From positions 1 to 41,813 of the forward strand of contig CALECP010000053.1 of assembly GCA_937949915.1 (NCBI GenBank): a stretch of 41,813 bases of DNA, given 5' to 3'. Origin of the DNA: an uncultured Anaerolineae bacterium. GTDB lineage: Bacteria; Chloroflexota; Anaerolineae; Promineifilales; Promineifilaceae. How positions within the stretch are numbered: the stretch's first letter is position 1; each line of letters opens with the position of its first letter. Positions 34,765-41,813 of this stretch are shown piece after piece. The position numbers and the translations under genes were made by a program. Under the pieces are notes generated by a model that saw only the letters and a list, made by a program, of their open reading frames with translations, had not been told where the DNA came from and did no database searches.

Positions 34765-37647
34765 TCAAACAGTTAATCGAAGGTATGAATCGCCAGATAA
34801 TAAAAACGGGGCCCAATAAAATGGATGATCTCTTTTCTGCTTCATCGTTAGTTGTGCTTGACGCAAAGCGTGGCTGACTGTATGACCATTATTCAAGAAA
34901 GAATAGAACACAGTCATCAATTCGGCCGTGGAAAGGTCATCAACCATCCACAAGCTCACAACTAAACTCTTGGCACCAGAGGCAAAGAAGCCACGAGACA
35001 GGCCGACCAATTCGTCGCCTGCCGCCATCTGGTGCCGCCCCGTCTCGCAACCGCTCAGAACAATGAGCGCGGGAGAGAGGACAATGCTATAGATGTCATT
35101 AACTGTAAACCACCCGTCGGCTAATTTCAAGGCTGAAAATGCAGGATTGTCTGTTCTAAATAAGGCATGAGTGGCTAAATGAAGCAGGGTGTGGCGCGTT
35201 TGAAAATTCAGTTTGTCAAGCGTGGCATCGACACCAATATGCAGAGCAGGGTTGTCGAAAAGGGCGGCAATCGCCTCTGTTTCCGCCTCTGTATGGGGAA
35301 CTGTGTCGTCAGCAAGACCAATAATGACGGGATCGCCTTCGACTTGGTGTGATTCGGCCGCTAATGATTGATAGAGGATCGTGCCGCTAGGTGCAATCGA
35401 AACAGCAAACAGATCGATCATATATTGCGTACCATCAAACAGTGCATTCAGTGGCAAATAGTGAATGATGCCGTGCGGGATAATGAACAAATTCTCATAA
35501 TCGGCCGCATCAATCCGCTCCAAAATCGGCCGTAACAGCCCATCATACAATTGTGCCAATACATCTTGGCTAGTCGCCAGCAGCATATCGTGAAATTGCG
35601 CGAGGTACGATTTGCCATAACCAAATTTGTTGAGCTGGAGTCGCCATTGTCCCAACAACTGTTGCACTTGTTGGACGGTGGCGGTCAAGGGGATTTTTTG
35701 CAGCCCGTCTTTGGTCAGCAGAAAGGCGATGATCGTTTCGTCGATAATGTAGTATTCGATCAAAATCGCGTCGTCGGGCAACACATCGATCAATTGCACA
35801 GCCGAAGCTGTCCAGACCAAATTGTAGGAAGCGGCCGCGCTTTCTGGCGTGTTTAATTGATCGAGCAACCCATCGACGGCCGTTTCCCGTTGAGCGATCT
35901 CTGCCTTGAGTCGTGCCATGTCGTCTGGTTGGCGTTCTGGTGCGTCAGTATCTGGGGAGAGCAACCGGGAATAGTACCAGCTCAATTCACGGCGCGTTTG
36001 AGCCAGTTGCGTAACAAGAGGATCAGCATCGCTTATTTCGCGGCCGGGTGGCGTGGCGTGCGTCATCACATCGAGCAGCACCCGCGCCCGCGAGCGTTCT
36101 GCCATGTCAAACGCTTGGTGCAAAGCTGCGTCTGTGTCGATAGACAATAACAGTTGCACAATCTCTTGATAGACATCACGCTTGTCCTGCAAAAACGAGA
36201 GTTTGTGCGCTTCTGTGCCGATGTTTGATTGCAGTCGCTCAATATCGTTGATCGCTTTGGTAAACAACGCACACGCTTGGTCAACATGGCCACGCGCCTT
36301 TGCCGTATGGGCAAATCCTTCGTAACACGCATGACGCAATGCCGAAAAACCGATCTCTTCCAATTGGCTCATGGCAGCGCGGTATTGTTGGTCGGCCGTT
36401 TCATAATCGCCCTGCAAATACGCGATCTCGCCCATCAACAATTGGGCGCGAACAGCATAGCTGGGGAAATGCAGATCGCTGAATGTTTCTTGGGCGGCCG
36501 TCACCAGCTTGGCGGCCGCATCATATTGCCCTTGTCGTATGAGCAAACTCCCACGATGCAAATCGCAGATCGCCGCCCATGTGACACTATCACAAGTGAT
36601 AAAACTGTCTCTGGCTAGCCCCAAATGCGTCGAAGCTTCTTCAAATTGCAACAGACGCACCAAAATGATCGCTCGGTATAAATGCGTTTGCCCCTGATAC
36701 CAACTCATCCCCATCCGTGCAAACGTTTCCCCCGCTTCTTCCGCATACACCAGCGCCTCATCCCACAAATTGAGCGTAAGATGCACCTTGCTCAAATTAA
36801 GTGCGGCCGTCGCTGTATGAGATGTATCTATATTGTCGATAGAAACATAAGCATCACGTGCTTTTATCCCCGCTTGCAACGCCCGTTGATAATCTCCTTG
36901 TGCCATATAAAGCTCAAGCAGGCTCGTATCGATTTGTGCGATCACCAGCGTCATACCCAACTGTTCCAAAGCGTATTGCGCTGCTTCATACCGCTCAATA
37001 GCCTCATCAAAATCATCTAAATGCGCCAGCGCAATCGCATAGTTAAAGTTGAGGGCTGCCAGCAAATTGGCGGGGACATCAGCTAATTTTTGGTAAGCAA
37101 GTTGCGCGTTCTCATAACATTTTTTCGACTGCTCGAAACGGGCAAGCGCCCCGTAGATGTTGCCCAAGTTGGTCAAAATTTTGCCTTCGCTCAACGCATC
37201 CCCTAGCTGCTGGGCTTGTGCTATCGCTGTCTCCCCCAGGGCAAGCGCGTCATCTGTGCGCCCCAAATAACGCAATGCACCGATATGTCCCACCGCAACC
37301 TGAACCATTTTGTGCGGCATATTTAATGTTTGATATTGGTCAGAGGCTTGTTGATACAGTTTGTGGGCTGCTTGGGGATCACCCATTTTCTCTTGAATAT
37401 CGGCCGCTGTATGCAAATAGAGCGCGGCCGTGGCTGCATCTTGCCAACAGTCGGCCGCCAACGACAAAACCCGCACCAGCTTCTCCGCTTCATGCGGGTT
37501 TTTCCAGCTAGCAGAAATACACGCCTGCCGCATAGCAGACGCAAATTGTTCATCCGGCCGTGGATATTCTTTTGTTAGCCAATCTCGTTGCTCACTTTCA
37601 TCATCCAGCGATAACAACAGATCAAGTTGTGAATCTATAGATTGCAT
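34765..37647 (-). CDS. TPR-CHAT protein (caspase-like peptidase)
   Basis: N-terminal TPR array (e.g. GKILTNLGNIYGALARFEQSKKCYENAQLAYQ); C-terminal CHAT with HLATHALF (His) and IVLSGCETGRHQMAAGDELVGLSRGFFASGA (Cys). Confidence 0.93.
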   Translation of the reverse strand: MQSIDSQLDLLLSLDDESEQRDWLTKEYPRPDEQFASAMRQACISASWKNPHEAEKLVRVLSLAADCWQDAATAALYLHTAADIQEKMGDPQAAHKLYQQASDQYQTLNMPHKMVQVAVGHIGALRYLGRTDDALALGETAIAQAQQLGDALSEGKILTNLGNIYGALARFEQSKKCYENAQLAYQKLADVPANLLAALNFNYAIALAHLDDFDEAIERYEAAQYALEQLGMTLVIAQIDTSLLELYMAQGDYQRALQAGIKARDAYVSIDNIDTSHTATAALNLSKVHLTLNLWDEALVYAEEAGETFARMGMSWYQGQTHLYRAIILVRLLQFEEASTHLGLARDSFITCDSVTWAAICDLHRGSLLIRQGQYDAAAKLVTAAQETFSDLHFPSYAVRAQLLMGEIAYLQGDYETADQQYRAAMSQLEEIGFSALRHACYEGFAHTAKARGHVDQACALFTKAINDIERLQSNIGTEAHKLSFLQDKRDVYQEIVQLLLSIDTDAALHQAFDMAERSRARVLLDVMTHATPPGREISDADPLVTQLAQTRRELSWYYSRLLSPDTDAPERQPDDMARLKAEIAQRETAVDGLLDQLNTPESAAASYNLVWTASAVQLIDVLPDDAILIEYYIIDETIIAFLLTKDGLQKIPLTATVQQVQQLLGQWRLQLNKFGYGKSYLAQFHDMLLATSQDVLAQLYDGLLRPILERIDAADYENLFIIPHGIIHYLPLNALFDGTQYMIDLFAVSIAPSGTILYQSLAAESHQVEGDPVIIGLADDTVPHTEAETEAIAALFDNPALHIGVDATLDKLNFQTRHTLLHLATHALFRTDNPAFSALKLADGWFTVNDIYSIVLSPALIVLSGCETGRHQMAAGDELVGLSRGFFASGAKSLVVSLWMVDDLSTAELMTVFYSFLNNGHTVSHALRQAQLTMKQKRDHPFYWAPFLLSGDSYLRLTV

Positions 37648-37694
37648 GTCCCATCAGGCGACATGGTGGGGTATCAATAGAACAATTATCAGCC

Positions 37695-38240
37695 CTACGC
37701 TGCAACTGTAATCGGTTCAATCACCACATCGCTCTCTTCCCCAAGCAATTGCAAAGTGTAATTGCCGGGAAGGATATGGGTGAATGTAAAGCGTCCAAAG
37801 CGGTCTGTCAACCCTATGCGAGTATCTGCATCATTCTCTTGGTGTATCAGGTGCAGTTCCAGCCCTGTCAGACCATCGGCCGTATCGGCCGACATCAACA
37901 CTTGACCATGTACCGTTTTATCGGCCGTCACGATCTGCATGTCAATATGAACAGTGTCACTGCTAAACATCAACTGGCGTTCATCCAAACTACCACCACG
38001 AACACCAACAGCCCCTGCGATCAAGCTATCAAATTGCAAAGCGGCATTCTTAGTCGGCCGTACCTGCGCTCTTTTGGCACGGCGTTGGTAAACAGACAAG
38101 ACGCGATCCAACACATCGGCCGATGGCATCGTCAACTTTGCGCGACGCAATTTTGCCAACTGCTGCTCATACTGCGTTTCTCCGTTTTCTAACAAAGACG
38201 CGATAAGTGCGTCCAATCCCTGATTATTTTTGCTATACAT
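37695..38240 (-). CDS. 181-aa protein with C-terminal transthyretin/CnaB-like (carboxypeptidase regulatory-like) domain
   Basis: N-terminal charged helical region; LTGLELHLIHQENDADTRIGLTDRFGRFTFTHILPGNYTLQLLGE matches the CnaB/CarboxypepD_reg-like pattern. Confidence 0.65.
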   Translation of the reverse strand: MYSKNNQGLDALIASLLENGETQYEQQLAKLRRAKLTMPSADVLDRVLSVYQRRAKRAQVRPTKNAALQFDSLIAGAVGVRGGSLDERQLMFSSDTVHIDMQIVTADKTVHGQVLMSADTADGLTGLELHLIHQENDADTRIGLTDRFGRFTFTHILPGNYTLQLLGEESDVVIEPITVAA

Positions 38241-38329
38241 ACAAAAAATCCCTGAAAAATATCTGTGTAAATCTCTGTCTATACTGTATCTATATTAATA
38301 GAGGGCATAGGACAGCCTAAAAATACATA

Positions 38330-38953
38330 TCAACAGCCCACTTTTTCCAAACGGATAATCGCTGCCCGTAATTTATTCAACGAACGCCGTCTATTTGGCC
38401 CAATACTGCCTGTAGGAATCCCCAATTCGGCCGCGATCCGCTCATACGTCCACGGCGGGTCGGCCAAAAATAACGCCGTCAACAAATCTCGATCTCGCTG
38501 TGCCAACAAACCAATCGCCTCTTGAATTAAATGTTTCTGTGCGATCAAATCAAGTTGCTCATCAACCTCATCATATTCCCCCAGCTCCTCTATTGCTTCA
38601 ATATCGCTCAACTGCACCTTTTGGTGCGTCCGCCAATACTGTATCGACTTGCGTTTCGTCGTCGTTACCAGCCACGCACTGAGGCGCGTCACATCGCGCA
38701 ATTCCCCCAAATTCTCTAGCAACAACAAACAGACTTCCTGAAAAATCTCATCAGCGACCTGATTGGAAAAACCAAACCGCAACGGCACAGAATAGATCAA
38801 GCGACTGTAACGGCCGATCAGCAACACCCATGCAGATTGATCACCCGCAAGGCAAAGCGCAACCAGTTCGCTATCGTCCTGCGGCTCAACTATAGTCGTG
38901 TCAGGTGAATCTGCCTGTAACAAGGCAGATTCGTCAATACGTTGCATAATCAA
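38330..38953 (-). CDS. RNA polymerase sigma-70 family (ECF-like) sigma factor
   Basis: Region 2 (GDQSAWVLLIGRYSRLIYSVPLRFGFSNQVADEIFQEVCLLLLENL) and region 4 (LLTALFLADPPWTYERIAAELGIPTGSIGPNRRRSLNKLR). Confidence 0.88.
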   Translation of the reverse strand: MIMQRIDESALLQADSPDTTIVEPQDDSELVALCLAGDQSAWVLLIGRYSRLIYSVPLRFGFSNQVADEIFQEVCLLLLENLGELRDVTRLSAWLVTTTKRKSIQYWRTHQKVQLSDIEAIEELGEYDEVDEQLDLIAQKHLIQEAIGLLAQRDRDLLTALFLADPPWTYERIAAELGIPTGSIGPNRRRSLNKLRAAIIRLEKVGC

Positions 38954-39191
38954 AAGTGTAACCGGATTGTGTTATATTTCTCTCGCTTCTCTTAAATCTG
39001 TCATAATCTATCGACAACGATTATTGTATCCTATTTTACAGACAATGCTGATAGGCGGCTTAACGGAAAAGCGGAAAGATAGGCGATAGCCACGTTGTGC
39101 ATATAATTGTTGGTTATAGAGCGTGTAGAGCAAATAGGGTTGCGAAGGGTTCACGGGTAAGAAATTGCAAGTTAGAAACGTGTAGACAACT

Positions 39192-39770
39192 ATGTTCAGA
39201 CAAAATCAGGGTGTATGTACAACGGAGTCAACTGATTGGGAATTAGTACAAGCGTGCCGTGCGGATAATGAAGCCGCATGGGATATTATGCTAAACCGCT
39301 ATCAACGGTGGGTATTTTTTGTGCCGCGTCGCTATGGGCTAACGGATGCGGACGCGGCCGACATCGTACAGATCACGTATACGATTATGATGGATAACTT
39401 GCATGTGTTCCATGCAGAAAGCAACATCAAAGCATGGCTCGGTACAGTGGCAAAGCGACAAACATGGCTGCGACTGAAAAAGCATGATCGAGAAGATGTC
39501 TATTATGAGGAAGATTTGAGCGACAGCGCATTGCTGATGAGCAAAAGCGGCAAGCCACAAGACACACTCGCATTAGCCGACTGGCTGCACGATGGCCTCG
39601 GCCGCCTCGGCGAAAAATGCCGCACGCTCCTGCTTGCCCTTTATCTGGAAGACACCAAGCCCTCTTACGACGACATCAGCAATCGGTTCGGCATGAGCGT
39701 GGGCAGCATTGGCCCCACACGAGCGCGATGCTTGAAAAAATTGAAAGAGATAATGAACGAGATCGGGTGA
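39192..39770 (+). CDS. Second RNA polymerase sigma-70 family (ECF-like) sigma factor
   Basis: NEAAWDIMLNRYQRWVFFVPRRYGLTDADAADIVQITYTIMMDNL; region 4 LLLALYLEDTKPSYDDISNRFGMSVGSIGPTRARCLKKL. Confidence 0.88.
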   Translation: MFRQNQGVCTTESTDWELVQACRADNEAAWDIMLNRYQRWVFFVPRRYGLTDADAADIVQITYTIMMDNLHVFHAESNIKAWLGTVAKRQTWLRLKKHDREDVYYEEDLSDSALLMSKSGKPQDTLALADWLHDGLGRLGEKCRTLLLALYLEDTKPSYDDISNRFGMSVGSIGPTRARCLKKLKEIMNEIG

Positions 39771-39822
39771 AATGTGATGCAGCCGACAATTGAAATGCTC
39801 GCAAACTAACATACAATCATAA

Positions 39823-41067
39823 GTGATGCGCTACTGCTTTTGGCTGCTGCTCCCTTTTATATTCGTCGCTTGCACACAAACAACGGCCGCGCCTACGCTC
39901 ACGCCTATGCCAACCACACAATCGATTCCGTCCCCTACGCCTGATCCCATCTCTGTCGCTGGATTCGAGGCATTTTTAGAGAAAGTAAAAGTTGCCCCCA
40001 CCGAAGACCGCAATTGGATGGTGGGTCAATACTTTGTCAATGAGCCGCCGTCACCCCTGATGAGCGACACGGCCGCCATTTTTATCTATCAGGGCAGTGG
40101 GGGCAGTGTGCGGATCACGGGCGATCTCAATAATTGGGATGCGGACGGCAAGCTGTATATGCAGCGCGTTTCCGGCACCAATTTATGGTGGCATCGGGGC
40201 GATTACGAACCGGCCGCACGGCTCGACTACACCTATGTGATCGACGATGTCGAGCGACCCGATCCGCGCAACCCATTGACGATCAACACCGGATTTGGGG
40301 TACGCTCTGTGCTGCAAATGCCCGGTTACATACCGCCCAGATCGTATGAGACGGCCGTGGCGCGTGGCACACTCACCCCCCATCAAATCAGCAGCGAAAA
40401 CCTCGGCCAAGCCCGTACCTTTTTTGTCTACGAACCGCCTACCAAAATCGTCGGTCAATCGCTGCCATCCGTCTACGTGCATGATGGCGGCGACTATTTA
40501 TCGTTGGCCGGAATGCAAGCGCAGCTAGACGTATTGATCAGCGAACGCGCTATTCCGCCCCTTGTCGCCATCTTTGTGCCACCGATTGATCGCCAAGTCG
40601 AATATCACAGTCCTGCCTACCGCGCCTTTATCGCCCAGGAACTCGTCCCGTTTGTACAAGAAAAGTATGATGTGGATGTATCGGCCGCCAAAACAGGCAC
40701 GATGGGCGCATCATTAGGCGGTCTCGTCTCGCTTCGGCTCGGCATGGAATACCCGAAAGTGTTCAACCTGATCGGCAGCCATTCCGGGGCGTTCTCGCTC
40801 AGTCAAGATCGCACCCCCACCATGTTTGCCAACCTGACCAAACAACCGCTCAAGCTCCATCTGATCATCGGCACATACGAGACGGCGATCCGACTCCCCG
40901 CGCCGGAAGGCGATCTGCTCGCTTCCAACCGTCAAATCGCGGCCGTGCTGGAAGAAAAAGGGTACGCATACACCTATGTCGAATACCCAGAAGGGCATAG
41001 CTGGGGCTTATGGTCGGCGCACATTGCCGACACCCTCTCCTACCTTTATAACGATCATAACGGTTGA
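39823..41067 (+). CDS. Esterase lipoprotein (enterochelin esterase-like: E-set plus alpha/beta hydrolase)
   Basis: Lipobox-like FIFVACTQT; TGDLNNWDADGKL E-set; SVYVHDGGDYL; GTMGASLGGLVSLRLG nucleophile elbow; GHSWGLW. Confidence 0.82.
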   Translation: MMRYCFWLLLPFIFVACTQTTAAPTLTPMPTTQSIPSPTPDPISVAGFEAFLEKVKVAPTEDRNWMVGQYFVNEPPSPLMSDTAAIFIYQGSGGSVRITGDLNNWDADGKLYMQRVSGTNLWWHRGDYEPAARLDYTYVIDDVERPDPRNPLTINTGFGVRSVLQMPGYIPPRSYETAVARGTLTPHQISSENLGQARTFFVYEPPTKIVGQSLPSVYVHDGGDYLSLAGMQAQLDVLISERAIPPLVAIFVPPIDRQVEYHSPAYRAFIAQELVPFVQEKYDVDVSAAKTGTMGASLGGLVSLRLGMEYPKVFNLIGSHSGAFSLSQDRTPTMFANLTKQPLKLHLIIGTYETAIRLPAPEGDLLASNRQIAAVLEEKGYAYTYVEYPEGHSWGLWSAHIADTLSYLYNDHNG

Positions 41068-41074
41068 TAAACGA

Positions 41075-41545
41075 ATGATATTTCTCATCACGCTCTCTTA
41101 CTGGATTCATCTCATCGCCACCGTCATCTGGCTGGGCGGCATCGTGATGATGGCGTTCGTTGCGCTCCCCGCATGGCGCAAACAGACACTGAGCGACAAT
41201 CAATGGCTGGCTCTCCAGATGCGCCTCACACCGTTGGTCAATGGCAGTATGGCTGTGCTATGGATCAGTGGCTTTATCCAAATGACAAATGATTCGCACT
41301 ACACGGGTTTTTTTAGCATCGACAGTACGTGGGCGTGGGCGATGTTGCTCAAGCATCTAGCGATTATTGTGATGATGGGTCTCACGTTATTTGTCCAGTT
41401 TAATGTGCATCCGGCCGTCAAGCGGCAAATGTTAGGCAAACAATCGACCACCCAACTAATCGGCCGAGACATCACCCTCCTCCGCCTCAATCTGCTCCTC
41501 GCGCTCATTATTCTACTGTTTACGGCCGTCGCTACGGCCGTCTAA
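41075..41545 (+). CDS. CopD-like four-TM membrane protein
   Basis: LSYWIHLIATVIWLGGIVMMAFVALPAWRK ... LTPLVNGSMAVLWISGFIQM ... LKHLAIIVMMGLTLFVQFNVHPAVKRQ. Confidence 0.6.
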   Translation: MIFLITLSYWIHLIATVIWLGGIVMMAFVALPAWRKQTLSDNQWLALQMRLTPLVNGSMAVLWISGFIQMTNDSHYTGFFSIDSTWAWAMLLKHLAIIVMMGLTLFVQFNVHPAVKRQMLGKQSTTQLIGRDITLLRLNLLLALIILLFTAVATAV

Positions 41546-41670
41546 GCAAGACATAGTAAGTGTCTATATTTAACTTCCTTTTTCCACAAAGTTCGTCACA
41601 GTTAAACGGTGTTAAATAGAGAGGCTGTTTTTAGATATACATACGTGCCACAGTCCATTTCTCTAATTAG

Positions 41671-41750
41671 CACACGGATTTAACGGATAGGACGGATTAA
41701 TATGAAAAGAAATCAGTGAATATCCGTGTTTTCCGTTCAATCCGTGCGAC
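41671..41750. repeat. CACGGATT-type imperfect inverted repeat
   Basis: CACACGGATTTAACGGATAGGACGGATTAAT ... AATATCCGTGTTTTCCGTTCAATCCGTGCG. Confidence 0.75.
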
Positions 41751-41813
41751 CATTTTTTTACTCTCGTGCAGTTTGCCGCCAAACCTAACAGGGAACTAAT
41801 TTTTAGACGCTTA

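Noticed and set aside
33008-39770. Type III-E CRISPR (gRAMP/Cas7-11 with Csx29) as explanation for TPR-CHAT plus sigma
   Set aside because: No Cas7-11, Cas1/Cas2 or repeat array in the window; the resemblance is limited to the protease/sigma parts list.
1-41813. tRNA or rRNA genes, transposases, integrases
   Set aside because: No convincing T-loop/acceptor patterns, rRNA segments or transposase motifs were found by eye; a tRNAscan/Infernal run would be decisive.

Overview
41.8 kb chromosomal window, probably from a Chloroflexota-like bacterium (inferred from gene content; low-to-moderate confidence). About 30 protein-coding genes are supported. Housekeeping and enzyme genes: SPFH/band-7 protein, DUF1116 protein, PotA/FbpC-type ABC ATPase, class I methyltransferase, ABC exporter, rsmD, greA, two GT39-like membrane glycosyltransferases, PAP2 phosphatase, ftsK, Crp/Fnr regulator, DUF3307 protein, recD2, UbiA prenyltransferase, queE, CopD-like protein. 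Envelope and secreted genes: Ala/Asp/Glu/Thr-rich lipoprotein, seven-module surface protein, C25 gingipain-like peptidase, two tandem CAP-domain proteins, S8 subtilase, esterase lipoprotein. No tRNA, rRNA, CRISPR array or transposase was recognised. The three observations I rate highest are: (1) a putative operon at 33.0-39.0 kb with ECF-like sigma factor, 181-aa transthyretin/CnaB-like protein, TPR-CHAT (caspase-like) protease and secreted S8 subtilase, divergent from a second related sigma factor and an esterase lipoprotein. It is a candidate protease-controlled transcription system, analogous in parts list to the Csx29/Csx30/sigma module but with no CRISPR visible. (2) A strong excess of the palindrome CGGCCG (about 198 by my manual count versus about 10 expected), in all reading frames and in intergenic DNA, resembling cyanobacterial HIP1, with gaps over a few genes. 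(3) Several small dispersed repeat families: TGTAGRGAC palindromes, 8-bp-periodic CAGT/ACTG inverted arrays sharing a TATATYAGTCGGCCGCAMACAGCTTRTCTTG box, and a CACGGATT inverted repeat.
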